Below, in pieces: positions 37,274 to 48,295 of a DNA stretch of 64,000 nt. The position numbers were made by a program, and so were the translations under genes. The notes beneath the pieces are model-generated. The model was given only the letters and a program-made list of their open reading frames with translations. It was not told the origin of the DNA and ran no database searches. This DNA comes from Clostridia bacterium (GTDB lineage: Bacteria > Bacillota > Clostridia > Christensenellales > DTU072): positions 1 to 64,000 of the forward strand of contig JAFVRJ010000018.1 in the NCBI GenBank assembly GCA_017504305.1, written 5' to 3'. Position 1 is the first letter of the stretch, and each line of letters opens with the position of its first letter.

Positions 37274-40200
37274 ATGAAAAAGTATTCCTCTATTAAAGCA
37301 GTTAGACCGATAGTAATCGTAGCGATTTTCGTATTGCTTACGATACTTTTCGCATTGTACTCAACCTCTATCAATCCGATAGCGGAAGACGTCTTCACGG
37401 CATTAGACCTCGAAGACACTCCCCTCGCCGACGTCGCCACCGACGTAAAGCAAGCGGAGGCAACAACAACATATAAAATGACTTTGTCCCATGTTTCTGA
37501 TAGTAATAAACATGAATGGAAGTTTGATAATTTCTCAAGGACTCTGGATCAGTCATCGATTAGTACATTAAGCGGAGCGATTGCTCAAAACAATTATTCA
37601 ATTAATTCATCCTTTTCGGGAGCATCGCAGTTTACAATTGTAGAGCAACATATCGGGAATTGCTCTGGAGTAAGCCGTGGTAGTGGTACGAATCCGATTT
37701 GGCAAGGAAAGCTTGGTGACACCGCGTACACACAAGGAAATGCTAAAATCATATGCATTTACGACTATTATTTATCAAACGACATGTATCGCGCTATATT
37801 GTCAGGTCGATACATACCCAAATTAACTGGTGTCCAGATTGGGTGGACCTTGGATAATGGCGCTTATTGGAACTATCCGTTTGGTGATATTACTCCGTGG
37901 TCTTATATAGGAATTGGTTACTATAGTGGTGCTAAAAATAATGATAACAGCTACTATCATTTATACGAAGAACTTTGGTGCAATATAAATGCCCCTGGCA
38001 CAAAATCAGCATTGGCAACATCAAAGAATAACTATTCTTTACCAGCCACGTATACATTTGCAACCGATACGACGTTAAATCAAATATCCAACGGAACGGG
38101 CGCAAGAGATACAACGAATCAATCAACAAAGGTTTTAAGAGTGGCGGTAGGAATGCATCTCTTTGGGCAATCTGGAGAGTGGGGAAATAAAGCGCAAATA
38201 ACGATAAATAGTATAACAGGAACCGTCAAAATGGATCACGTAAGTGAAGATCCAGCGGCTGGTCCTACAATTACGGTAGGAGATCATTTTACAAGCAAGA
38301 ACATTACACCATCGTTCAAAGATTCGACGTCTGCATTAAGAGATAGTACTTTATATAGAGTTGCAGGGCCGACAGGCACGTTAGCTACGCCTGAATATGC
38401 CGATGGCTATAGTTGGGCAAGCAGTAAAACACCATCTTCCAACCAGCCTTCAGCCGTAAAAGAAGATAGTTGTCCTTTAGCTTTTAATAAAGGTTATGGT
38501 GAATATGAGTTAACTGTGTATGATATCGAGGGGAATCCAACGAAGAAAAGATTATATTATTTTAATCCTACAATCAATCTTGTTATACGTACAACCTCGA
38601 ATGGGCAAGTTGTCAATGAAACTGGCGGATATGTTACAATTGACGCTTATACTAATGGGAACTGGACTACTACGAGTGCCTCAAAATCAGGCATAGGTTT
38701 TGCAGGAAAAACTAACGTATGGGCAAGAATAGCGGATGGATATTACTTTAGAGGCTTTAGTCACGATGGAAGCTTGTCCATTGATATTAGCAATATTGCA
38801 ACTTATCAATACAAAAACGCTTATCTTAAGGCAAGCGGTGGCACAACTGATAAAAATGGCGTCTATGGGCTAGAATTTACGATAAATGGTAGTGCCCTTG
38901 CCAAATATCCAGCAGATGGCAAAATTACCATTTATGCAGAGTTTGGTAAGATTAATTTTTCAACTATAACAGAAGGTCAAAAGTTTGTTTACCACCAAGG
39001 AACAAGTAGTAATAACGCGGAAAGAGCTCCCACTATAGATAGAGCAAAGCACACGATTGCCCTCCAAGCGGAGGGGCAATTCGTGCAGACGAAGCCGATA
39101 ATAACAATAAGCGGTACCTATGCCAATGGAGATCCTGTTCCAGATGAAACGACGTCTGTCCAATATGCCGGCACTTTTATAGGAAATGGTGCTATACATT
39201 ATGGAGATGTATTTTTGGGTTCTAAACAGATAAATTTCTCCATAACACCTTTAGAAATAACGATAGCACCGGTGTTTGGTTCAAAAACGAAAGTAACAAA
39301 GACATATGATTCTTACGATACGGTCAATGCCACGCCAGTTTGGCAAGCGGTTAAAGGAACAAACTATGATTTAGAAATCAAAGCAGATAAAAATCTGGTT
39401 TACAGATACTATATATATGATACGACTAATCAGAAAATAGATCTTTCAAACCCCCAAAAAGATTGTTCAGATGCATTGTTTATTGCTGCAGATATTGGAA
39501 CCAACCCCATATCGAACTATCTTATTGCGACAGCCGGCGGCAGTACGACCAGTGCTGTTTTTACATCTTATAATATTACGTATGATGTGAATGCTTATTA
39601 TCAAGAAAACACTCTTACATTTTATCTAGATAAAGATCATCCGACAGGGGCAATAATACCATGTGAAACTTTAATTACGTTTAGAAGAGTAACCGAAAAC
39701 GGAGATAAAGTTTATGATGGAACCCAAAACGTTAAGTCGTTTGTCGCGGTAAGCATCACCGATTTATCGGGTAATGCTATAGAGTCATGTATCGGCGTAG
39801 ACTTTACTGCCACGACTGACTCAAAAGATGCTGGTAATAATTTGCCTATAACTATTACTGTCAATAAATTAACTACGACTGATACAACCAACCCTGTAAC
39901 CAACTATAACGTTAATAGTAAAAATTTTAAATACTTTAACGCTGCGGGCAACGACGTTACTGATCAATATAAGGAACAATTTTTGATTAACGTAAGTCGA
40001 GCTAAGATGAGAGTAGAGTATGAGATTACCGGCGTTTCCAAAGTCTACGATAATACCGATGATTTCTTTGGTGAAGTCACGTATACTTATGCACCGGTCA
40101 ACAGCGCAATCACAAATGATACGTTTGATACAGGATACGAGGGTGCGTTTAGCGTTGTAGTAGCTTATGATGATGTTATTGTTAGTGATAAAGCAAAAAT

Positions 40201-43200
40201 AACCATAAAAATAACCCTCCAATATAATGATTTTAAAAATTATTATTGGGAGCATGGTGCCGTTCTTGATCCTGGCACAGAAGGATTTACGGCAACCTTT
40301 ACCGAAACAGGCGAGATCGAAAAACGTAATATTGCGCTCACGATTGGCAATGCATCCAAAGATTATGGTACAGAGGAGCCTAATTTATATGGATTAGTAT
40401 CGGCGGTCGAGGCAAATGAGTCCGCTGGCTTGTATGCCCCCGTACATACAGTTGAAGCTATTGTGGCTGCGGTTAATAGGGCAAACGGTGAAGACGCCTA
40501 TAACGGCGAAGGCAATCAAATACAATATCCTATATCGTTAACGCTAAATAAAGATGCGTTTATTAGCAACTATAATATTGAAGTAACTAATGGCACCTTT
40601 ACCATTAATAAGACCGCCGTTAAGTTTGGATTTAACATAACAAGCCAAACCGTTACTTATGGTTACGGTAATGAAGCTATTATTGACTTAATAAACGATT
40701 TTGATTGCATGACGTATACTTATATACCGTCGATAGGTAATAATTATAAGATTACGTACGAGGAAACGAACGTTCCCAAACTTGGTTTAGAAGACAATAC
40801 GGATTGGAGCCATTATATAGCAGGCACGTATAGTTATGGCGGTAGCGATAGAGCTATTACGATTGAGAACGTAACGCATAAGAACTTTATCTTTGAGTTG
40901 GATACTGATACTACGAAGATAAGTGACTTTACTATCGAGAAAAAGACGCTCGGTTTAAACGTTAAGCCGCATTCAAAAGAATATACGGGTGCATCTATCT
41001 ATCCTACTACTAATGCAGATACATTCGAGTTAAACCAAGGTGATATCGCCGTAGGCGATAACGATGCTTTGCAATCGGCAGTAAAGGTTATATACGTTTC
41101 CGATGAGCTAAACGCCAATGGACCGTCTGCTTATGGTACGTATGATATTACGGCGATACTTACCAATGACCTTTTAAACAATAACTATACTTTGAACGTT
41201 TCTAACGACCAGTTCAGCATAACGAAAAGAATGTTAACGGTAGAAGTTCTTGGCTTTGATAAGGATCGCAAAAAGGATATGGATTATAGCGGAACCGAGC
41301 CTACGTTGTATTATATAATCAAAAATTACATTGAAGACCATGAAGCTGTCGTTTATGCTAACGTAGAAGTATCCTTTACTAAAACCAACGAACTTGGCAT
41401 TATTTGGCCTAACGCAGGTAACTACACGGTAGGCGTTCAAGTAAATGAAGTTGAGAATCCCAATGAGATTCTAAACAACTATACCATCCAACCCGGCGAC
41501 CCCGATAGCTTAACTATCAATAAGAAAAAGCTTACCGTTACCGTAACTTACGAGAGTGAAACCGTTCAATATGGTAAAACTCCCGAAGGGACACTTATAT
41601 ATGAGGGCTTTGCACCCGGAGAAACGGAAGCTGTTCTTACCAAGCAACCTACCGTTAAGTATCATAGACTTGCAGTTAAAGACCCAAACAACGAGGAATC
41701 TTACATACCTAATCCCGATAGACTAGCTAATTATGAACACATCAATAATTATAATGGTTATATTAATGTGGGTACCTGGTCGTTTGTTGCGTCCGGCGGT
41801 GAAGCTGCAAACTATAACTTTAAGTATATACCCGGCAATTTGACCGTAACAAAGGCACCGCTTAACGTAAAATATAACGATTTAAGCTTAACTTACGGTG
41901 ATATTTACGTTGAAGGGTTGGCAACCAGCAGTAATCAATACCGTATTACGGCTGATAATGCACAAGATTACTTCACAATCACCGGTTATGTCGTAGATGG
42001 ATTTGTTCCTTCTACTCTTACCGATGAATACGAAAACCTACCCGATGGTTATGCTAACGTATTTGGTAGTATAGAGGCTGGATATTTTAAGGCCCATCCT
42101 TACGATAAGGCTGGCGATAATTATCAAGTTGGTGTGCATAAAATTACAAAAGACTACTTCGAGTTTAATTTTGTTAACTATGAAGTAAATTATATTTCTG
42201 GTGAATTAACTGTTTTGCCTGCAAGCTTAAAGCTCTCGATTAGTATTCCGCAAGGTGAAGAGCTCGAAAATGGCGAACACGCTCCGAAATATTACGGGGA
42301 AATTGTTGTTGCAGGTGAAGATCCAAGGCAAGAAGGCGACTTTGAATTTAGCCTAATAGGCGACGGTTTTGTATATGGCGAGGGCATCAATAGTTTGACC
42401 AGCTACGATACACTTGGCGTTCATGTAAGAAGCGTAAAGGGTGATTCAGAGGACGTAACTTCAACCGGCGATAGACGCTATCTTGATGCGGGAGATTATG
42501 AAGCATTAGTTACCAAAGGCCTATCTAACTGGTCTGACTATTCCTCAAATTATAACATTGCCGCGGTTATACAAGATTTCAAAATCGCTCCTAAACCTTT
42601 GACCATTGCTTACAAAGGCGGAGATACGACTGTTTATAATGGAGTGGCGCAATCCCCGGTTGACGGCATAACCGATTACAATGAAGTTTGGGGAAAACTC
42701 GACGTTTCCGGATTTGTAAACGGCATAGTCGGAGAAGAATCGTTTGCCACTTATGAAGCGTTTAAACAAATTAGCATTGCTACTCCTGTAAACGAAACAA
42801 CACTTGATCCTATCGGTGACGTAAGAGTTGACGAAAATGGAAACGTTATTCCTTACTTGGTAAAGCCCACCTTGCCGAATGATGTAAGCATAAACAACTA
42901 CGCTATAACTTTCGTAGCAGGTGAGTTTACCATTACGCCTAAGGATTTGAGCATTACGATTTATAGACAAGATCGCACGTATGATGCAACGGCACAATTG
43001 CCGTTAAGTAACAAGAACGTTGAGTTCCGCTTTAATGAAGAAGATTTCCGTAAACCTGCGGATAAGAACAACATTACTGCGATCCTATCACTCGTATTGC
43101 CTGATGGAGTTGAAGACGCTATTAATGCAGGTAGCTACAAGATTGTTGCTCGTCTTGACGGCGATGCTAACTATGCGCTTATAACCAACTATAATTTGGT

Positions 43201-46200
43201 AGTTAACGAGGCAGACTCTGATTATTACCTATATATTAATCCGCGCACGATAAAAGTTAGCTATAAAGATGTAAACGCAACTTATGGAGATATCACTAAA
43301 GATTACGACCATACTCAAAACCTTGTTTATGATAACTTGGTCGCAGGCGAAGAACCTATTGGCGTAGGTGCAGTACTTAATGCACCTCTCGCAAATGATA
43401 GGAACTACGTAAACGCAGGCACTTATACGATCACTCCGGATATTGCTAATATCGAACTCCTTTCAACCAACTACGTATTTAGCGCAGAACAATGCGTAGC
43501 CGGCAATTTGGTAATAGCCAAAAAAGCACTTCGCGTAACGGTAGAGCAAATCGGCGTTGAAGCAAGATGTACTGATGATCCATGTGATGACGTTCACCTT
43601 GAACAACTAACGCAATCAGATTTCACGTATATTTATACGGAAAGCGATTTCGCAATAGGCGAGGATGAAACTAACCTAATCGGAAAATTATACGTAACCA
43701 ATATTCAACAATTGATCGACGATTATAAGAATATTGTCCAAAGACCGGCAGTACCTCCGCTTGTTGACGTCGAGGTTGAAACAGAAGATGGCAACTATGA
43801 GTTTAAGGTAACCGATGGTAGCATCATAATCGTACCGACCAAGTCCAAGTACAACTTAACATATTTGCAAGGACTTAAGGATGTCGGTAGCTTAATTACA
43901 AGCGGAAGCTTTGTTTACAATGGAAACATGAGGACCATGGAAACTTCCGATTTGGTAATTGGTGACTTGGAAGACCTTCTTGCTCCCGAAAAGATTAGAG
44001 AAAACGGAGACGGAGGTAAGTTGTCGTTAAGATTTGTTTACACAAAGACCATAGATGCAAACGGAAACGCTGTAATAGGTTCTGTACCGGTTGTAAGCAT
44101 ATCCGATGCAGGAACATATGCAGTAACCGGCTATTTCCAAAACGAAGATCCTGCTTATAAGAACGTAACCATTACGCTTGAAGCGACCATCGTAATTACT
44201 GCACGTCCCGTTAATTACGTGATTGATGGCGGTTTGTTAGAGCAAATCTATGGTGAGGCAGATAAGCACTTGCATGGTAAAGCTGAAGCGGTAGAAGGCG
44301 AAGAAGAAAGCGGATTGATTTTAGGTCAAGAGCTTGGCGTAAGCATTACAATCCCGACAAACGACAAAGTATATCGTCCTCTTGGTAACTATGCAATTAC
44401 CGCACTTTATACCAACACCAACTATGCTGTAACATTTAAGATAAAAGATGCCAACGGCGATCTTATTAACCTCTATGACGCAGTCGAAGACGGCGTTGAT
44501 GAAAACCAATACTACGTTGTAAATCCGAGACCTATTGAAATATCTTTGGGATACCAAACTCAAGTTTACAATGGAAGCGTTGCTCCCGTTATTGATAGCG
44601 CAAGCTTCCAAGACGTAGGCGCCTTCAAGATCCTTCCCGATGAAAGTGCAGATATCGTTATCAGCATCGCTCCGGAAGATCAAGTAGCACTTTACGAAGT
44701 AGGCAGTTATGATTTAGTAGCGGTAGCCCTTAACGGAAACTATGCGTTGACTATTGCATCCTATAACGTAATAGAAATCACAGCAGCACCTCTTAAGGTC
44801 GAAGCAGAAATCGCATCTCAAACCTATATTGGAACGGCTGTAGAAATTGTACTAAACGATGAAACCGTAACCGGCATTAAGTCTGGCGATGCGTTAGGCT
44901 CTAACGTAAACCTTACCTATGCTGTAGACGGCGAGGCTATCAACGTTGGCGATTACGCGGTAAGCGTTGCAGTAGATAATAATAACTACGTTGTTACCGA
45001 GTTTGTAACTAATGGATTGACCATCACCAAGCGTAGTTTAACTATTACGCTTGAAGCACAATCTTCTGATTATGATGGTAATATCGTAAAGCCCAATGGC
45101 GATAAGTATACCCAAGAAGGATTGGCTGACGGCGAGACTTTAACCGTAAGCATTAAAATGGTTGATGTCAACGGCGCAGAAATTTCAATAAGAGACGCCG
45201 GCGATTATATTCTTACAGCAAGTTATTCAGTGTCAAATGGCATCGGTAATACTACCGCAAACTACGAAGTAACGGTTGAAGACAATATCTATAAGGTTAA
45301 TAGGATTGCGCCCGTATTACAAGTTAATAGATTGACCGACGATAGCTATGGTACTTATGTATATAGCGCTCTCGGCGTAGTCATCAGCACGCCCAAAAAG
45401 AAAGCAACAAGCAATAGCGCAGGCGCAATTACCTATAGTATATACGTAGACGGCGAGCAACCCGGCGAATATACTGATGGAACCACTGCGATAATAGTTA
45501 ACGCAGGCGCATATAAACTTTCTGTCAAAGTTGCGGCAAGTGGCAACTATACCGAGGGAGAGCAAACAGTTGATATTTTCATTCATAAAGCCACTCCGAC
45601 CATTGACTTCAGTAAAGCACTTGCAAGAGTATATACCTATGATGGTACCGTTCAAGAAATTATAGGTATCGAACATAACAACACAGATGGTGGTGACATC
45701 TTTGAAGTTACAGGCAACACCTTCCAAGACGTTCCCGCTAATGGACTTTTACCGGTAACGGCAACCCTTAAAGAAACAGCGAACTATCATGCAGCTTCGT
45801 TGACCATGAATATCACTATCAATAAAGCAACTTTTGACATGTCTGAGTATAGCTTCTCAGGAGACGTTATTAGATACGGAGAGAAGATAATTAACGGAAG
45901 CGCAAAAGGAATTCCGGATGGCATGGAAGTTGCCTATAAGCTTAATGGAGTAGACGTTCAAGATCCTGAAAATGAGTTGAAATTCAAGAACGCAGGAACT
46001 TACGTAGTTGAAGCAATCTACAACTTCAGCAGAAACAACTACTACTTACCCAACGAGCTTGTAAGTTCGATTACTATTGTAATCAATAAGGTAGATATAT
46101 CTGTAACGGTTGTTAGCAAGAGCGGATACTATGGCGATAGACCGCATTATAAAGTAGAAGACGACGTTACCATTTATGGTAAAACGGAATATGATGATGA

Positions 46201-47518
46201 ACTTGACGTAACCATCGAGCTTGAAGAGCGCGACGTTTACCCTGTAGGTACCTATCAAGTTACCGCAAAGGCTACTGCAAACGACAACTACAAACTTACA
46301 GTTATCAGCGGAACTTACACCATCGTTGAACGTAACATCACCATAGTGGCGGACAACAAGGAAGTTGAGTATGGTTTGAACGTACCGCTTACCTACAGCA
46401 TCTACTATGGACACGGTGCTGAAAAGACTCAAGAAGTTGCCGGTTTGATCGGCGAGGATAAACTAAACGGAAGACTTGATCGTGTTCCCGGTACGACCGT
46501 AGGCGAATACGCTATAACCGGTGAGTTTACCAACAGCAATTACAACATTGAGATTCAAGACGGTGTATACAAGATTATTCCGAAGAACATCACCATTGTA
46601 GTTTACGATCAAGAGGGCGTATCTGCAAGTGACGTAAATCCCGGTGCATACAAAGTAGTAGGCGGTATGGTAAGAGGCGACGACCTTAAGATTAAGGTAA
46701 GTGGCGAAGTAGGTAGCGAACCCGGCACTTACGTATTGACGGCAACTTACGACGTTGAGAATAAGAACTACAACGTAAACATCCAAGAAGGAAGCTTTAT
46801 CTTAAGACTCCTTGCACAAATCAACGTAAACAATGCAAGCTTACAAAAGCTTTACGACGGTACTCCTTACGTACTTGATGCGGTAGCAACATCCGGCGCA
46901 CCTATCACTTATAGATTAAACGGTATTGACGTAGAAAACAGCTTTACCGAAGTAGGTCTTTACGAAGTACTTCTTACCGCTCCCGTACACGGAGATTACG
47001 CGGCACCCACGCCTTTGAGAATCACTATTGAGATTCGTCCGCAAACCTTGTCGACTGAAGTTGACGGCATGCACTTCATAATCTCCACGCCCGAAGGCTT
47101 TGGAGCATTGGACGAGTTCAGAGTAGTTAAGACGGAAGACCTTGTGCTTTCCAACGATGCTTACACCAGCCAAATCAACACGGCATACGTTATGTACATT
47201 GTTGTTGACGGCGTAGAAACCCCCGTAGAGCAATATCTCGACGGTAAGGAGTCAAAGGTTAAGGTTAAGTTGACCAACGAGCTTGTTGAGCAAGGCGCAG
47301 GCGCATGGCTTACCGACCAAAACGTAAACGCATTGAACACCTCCAACACTCTCGATGAAGACGGCTATATCGAGCTCAACGCAATCGGCGGTAGCCACGT
47401 ACTACTCGTAACTGAACGCGCAAGTGCAGTACCGATCATAATCATATTGAGCGTAATCGGTGTTGTAGCGGTAATCTTGTTCTTCATGTTCTTGTTCCGC
47501 AAGAAGTACATTAACTAA
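37274..47518 (+). CDS. Giant membrane-anchored surface protein 3 (MBG/YDG repeats)
   Basis: About 3414 residues. The start is ATG 37274, seven bases after AAGGAAGG; an in-frame GTG at 37268 overlaps that ribosome site and is rejected. A signal peptide with hydrophobic core (about 12-34) is followed by a unique region to about residue 620 whose base use is AT-richer than the rest. Then tandem MBG_2/YDG-like domains run to the end, with repeated starts such as KVYDGTQ, KDYGTEEP, TYGDI, KIYG-like and IYGEAD, and ends such as NYNIEV-G-FTI or NYVV-E. A membrane helix (about 3380-3405) with the tail FRKKYIN closes the protein. Surface display as a long flexible stalk or adhesin is inferred from the repeat type and anchor. 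It has its own promoter. Confidence 0.88.
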   Translation: MKKYSSIKAVRPIVIVAIFVLLTILFALYSTSINPIAEDVFTALDLEDTPLADVATDVKQAEATTTYKMTLSHVSDSNKHEWKFDNFSRTLDQSSISTLSGAIAQNNYSINSSFSGASQFTIVEQHIGNCSGVSRGSGTNPIWQGKLGDTAYTQGNAKIICIYDYYLSNDMYRAILSGRYIPKLTGVQIGWTLDNGAYWNYPFGDITPWSYIGIGYYSGAKNNDNSYYHLYEELWCNINAPGTKSALATSKNNYSLPATYTFATDTTLNQISNGTGARDTTNQSTKVLRVAVGMHLFGQSGEWGNKAQITINSITGTVKMDHVSEDPAAGPTITVGDHFTSKNITPSFKDSTSALRDSTLYRVAGPTGTLATPEYADGYSWASSKTPSSNQPSAVKEDSCPLAFNKGYGEYELTVYDIEGNPTKKRLYYFNPTINLVIRTTSNGQVVNETGGYVTIDAYTNGNWTTTSASKSGIGFAGKTNVWARIADGYYFRGFSHDGSLSIDISNIATYQYKNAYLKASGGTTDKNGVYGLEFTINGSALAKYPADGKITIYAEFGKINFSTITEGQKFVYHQGTSSNNAERAPTIDRAKHTIALQAEGQFVQTKPIITISGTYANGDPVPDETTSVQYAGTFIGNGAIHYGDVFLGSKQINFSITPLEITIAPVFGSKTKVTKTYDSYDTVNATPVWQAVKGTNYDLEIKADKNLVYRYYIYDTTNQKIDLSNPQKDCSDALFIAADIGTNPISNYLIATAGGSTTSAVFTSYNITYDVNAYYQENTLTFYLDKDHPTGAIIPCETLITFRRVTENGDKVYDGTQNVKSFVAVSITDLSGNAIESCIGVDFTATTDSKDAGNNLPITITVNKLTTTDTTNPVTNYNVNSKNFKYFNAAGNDVTDQYKEQFLINVSRAKMRVEYEITGVSKVYDNTDDFFGEVTYTYAPVNSAITNDTFDTGYEGAFSVVVAYDDVIVSDKAKITIKITLQYNDFKNYYWEHGAVLDPGTEGFTATFTETGEIEKRNIALTIGNASKDYGTEEPNLYGLVSAVEANESAGLYAPVHTVEAIVAAVNRANGEDAYNGEGNQIQYPISLTLNKDAFISNYNIEVTNGTFTINKTAVKFGFNITSQTVTYGYGNEAIIDLINDFDCMTYTYIPSIGNNYKITYEETNVPKLGLEDNTDWSHYIAGTYSYGGSDRAITIENVTHKNFIFELDTDTTKISDFTIEKKTLGLNVKPHSKEYTGASIYPTTNADTFELNQGDIAVGDNDALQSAVKVIYVSDELNANGPSAYGTYDITAILTNDLLNNNYTLNVSNDQFSITKRMLTVEVLGFDKDRKKDMDYSGTEPTLYYIIKNYIEDHEAVVYANVEVSFTKTNELGIIWPNAGNYTVGVQVNEVENPNEILNNYTIQPGDPDSLTINKKKLTVTVTYESETVQYGKTPEGTLIYEGFAPGETEAVLTKQPTVKYHRLAVKDPNNEESYIPNPDRLANYEHINNYNGYINVGTWSFVASGGEAANYNFKYIPGNLTVTKAPLNVKYNDLSLTYGDIYVEGLATSSNQYRITADNAQDYFTITGYVVDGFVPSTLTDEYENLPDGYANVFGSIEAGYFKAHPYDKAGDNYQVGVHKITKDYFEFNFVNYEVNYISGELTVLPASLKLSISIPQGEELENGEHAPKYYGEIVVAGEDPRQEGDFEFSLIGDGFVYGEGINSLTSYDTLGVHVRSVKGDSEDVTSTGDRRYLDAGDYEALVTKGLSNWSDYSSNYNIAAVIQDFKIAPKPLTIAYKGGDTTVYNGVAQSPVDGITDYNEVWGKLDVSGFVNGIVGEESFATYEAFKQISIATPVNETTLDPIGDVRVDENGNVIPYLVKPTLPNDVSINNYAITFVAGEFTITPKDLSITIYRQDRTYDATAQLPLSNKNVEFRFNEEDFRKPADKNNITAILSLVLPDGVEDAINAGSYKIVARLDGDANYALITNYNLVVNEADSDYYLYINPRTIKVSYKDVNATYGDITKDYDHTQNLVYDNLVAGEEPIGVGAVLNAPLANDRNYVNAGTYTITPDIANIELLSTNYVFSAEQCVAGNLVIAKKALRVTVEQIGVEARCTDDPCDDVHLEQLTQSDFTYIYTESDFAIGEDETNLIGKLYVTNIQQLIDDYKNIVQRPAVPPLVDVEVETEDGNYEFKVTDGSIIIVPTKSKYNLTYLQGLKDVGSLITSGSFVYNGNMRTMETSDLVIGDLEDLLAPEKIRENGDGGKLSLRFVYTKTIDANGNAVIGSVPVVSISDAGTYAVTGYFQNEDPAYKNVTITLEATIVITARPVNYVIDGGLLEQIYGEADKHLHGKAEAVEGEEESGLILGQELGVSITIPTNDKVYRPLGNYAITALYTNTNYAVTFKIKDANGDLINLYDAVEDGVDENQYYVVNPRPIEISLGYQTQVYNGSVAPVIDSASFQDVGAFKILPDESADIVISIAPEDQVALYEVGSYDLVAVALNGNYALTIASYNVIEITAAPLKVEAEIASQTYIGTAVEIVLNDETVTGIKSGDALGSNVNLTYAVDGEAINVGDYAVSVAVDNNNYVVTEFVTNGLTITKRSLTITLEAQSSDYDGNIVKPNGDKYTQEGLADGETLTVSIKMVDVNGAEISIRDAGDYILTASYSVSNGIGNTTANYEVTVEDNIYKVNRIAPVLQVNRLTDDSYGTYVYSALGVVISTPKKKATSNSAGAITYSIYVDGEQPGEYTDGTTAIIVNAGAYKLSVKVAASGNYTEGEQTVDIFIHKATPTIDFSKALARVYTYDGTVQEIIGIEHNNTDGGDIFEVTGNTFQDVPANGLLPVTATLKETANYHAASLTMNITINKATFDMSEYSFSGDVIRYGEKIINGSAKGIPDGMEVAYKLNGVDVQDPENELKFKNAGTYVVEAIYNFSRNNYYLPNELVSSITIVINKVDISVTVVSKSGYYGDRPHYKVEDDVTIYGKTEYDDELDVTIELEERDVYPVGTYQVTAKATANDNYKLTVISGTYTIVERNITIVADNKEVEYGLNVPLTYSIYYGHGAEKTQEVAGLIGEDKLNGRLDRVPGTTVGEYAITGEFTNSNYNIEIQDGVYKIIPKNITIVVYDQEGVSASDVNPGAYKVVGGMVRGDDLKIKVSGEVGSEPGTYVLTATYDVENKNYNVNIQEGSFILRLLAQINVNNASLQKLYDGTPYVLDAVATSGAPITYRLNGIDVENSFTEVGLYEVLLTAPVHGDYAAPTPLRITIEIRPQTLSTEVDGMHFIISTPEGFGALDEFRVVKTEDLVLSNDAYTSQINTAYVMYIVVDGVETPVEQYLDGKESKVKVKLTNELVEQGAGAWLTDQNVNALNTSNTLDEDGYIELNAIGGSHVLLVTERASAVPIIIILSVIGVVAVILFFMFLFRKKYIN

Positions 47519-47529
47519 TAGAGGTAAAT

Positions 47530-48291
47530 ATGAAAATAAAGTGTGGCACACAGCTTTATACCTTTAGAAACAAAATCAAATCGGTCGAGGACTTCTCTGA
47601 AGTCCTCGCCGCTTGTTCAACCTATGGTTGCACTTGCGCTCAACTATCGGGCGTTAATCTTAAAGTCCCATATAGCGAACTCAAAAAGATAGGTGAAGAT
47701 AACGGCATAGTTATACCGATAACGCACACCTCTTTCGATCGTATAGTTAACGATACTGAAAGAGTGGCGGAAGAGCATCTTGAGCTTGGTGCACACTCGG
47801 TTGGGCTTGGCATGATGCCCCAAAAGTATATTAAAAACCTATCGGCACTTAACGAGTTTATAGAAATCAGCAATAAGGTATCTCAAACGCTTAAGCCTTA
47901 TGGCCTTACCTTTGCTTACCACAACCATAATATGGAGTTTAAAAAGATGGATGGAAAGCTTGCAATCGAGAGGCTCATGGAAGGCAATCCCGATCTCCAA
48001 TTCATATTCGATACCTTCTGGTGTCGTTATGCAAAGCAAGATCCCGTTGCTTGGATTGAAAAACTAAACGGCAGGGTAAGGGATATCCATCTTAAAGATT
48101 GGAAGCCGTCTATTATAAAGTTCCCGCGTTTTCAAGACGTTGGCAAGGGCAAGCTTGATTTTGAAGCTATTTTATCGGTAGCGGAAAAGAGCGGAACGGA
48201 GTTTGCATACATCGAGCATGATTTAACATCCGATCCTCATAAGACGACTCGCGAGAGCATGGAGCATTTAAGAAAAATTTATATTAAATAA
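47530..48291 (+). CDS. Sugar phosphate isomerase/epimerase (xylose-isomerase-like TIM barrel)
   Basis: This 253-residue TIM-barrel protein belongs to the AP-endonuclease-2/xylose-isomerase-like group. Metal-binding positions are likely at the acidic ends of strands: FAYHNHNMEF, FIFDTFWCRYAKQ, DIHLKDW and AYIEHD. It lacks a signal peptide. GAGGT precedes its ATG, 11 bases after the stop of giant gene 3, with no terminator between, and nrdG follows after five bases. It may isomerise or epimerise a sugar or inositol derivative; the exact substrate is not evident. Confidence 0.82.
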   Translation: MKIKCGTQLYTFRNKIKSVEDFSEVLAACSTYGCTCAQLSGVNLKVPYSELKKIGEDNGIVIPITHTSFDRIVNDTERVAEEHLELGAHSVGLGMMPQKYIKNLSALNEFIEISNKVSQTLKPYGLTFAYHNHNMEFKKMDGKLAIERLMEGNPDLQFIFDTFWCRYAKQDPVAWIEKLNGRVRDIHLKDWKPSIIKFPRFQDVGKGKLDFEAILSVAEKSGTEFAYIEHDLTSDPHKTTRESMEHLRKIYIK

Positions 48292-48295
48292 ATTT

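Noticed and set aside
36709..37296. Two short plus-strand frames near the end of giant gene 2 and upstream of giant gene 3
   Set aside because: They are out of frame with the real genes, cross a terminator and a promoter, lack ribosome sites, and are rich in Arg and Lys from CG-rich DNA.
16841..47518. LPxTG-type sortase signals on the giant proteins
   Set aside because: No LPxTG-like motif precedes the C-terminal membrane helices of giants 2 and 3, and giant 1 lacks a C-terminal helix.
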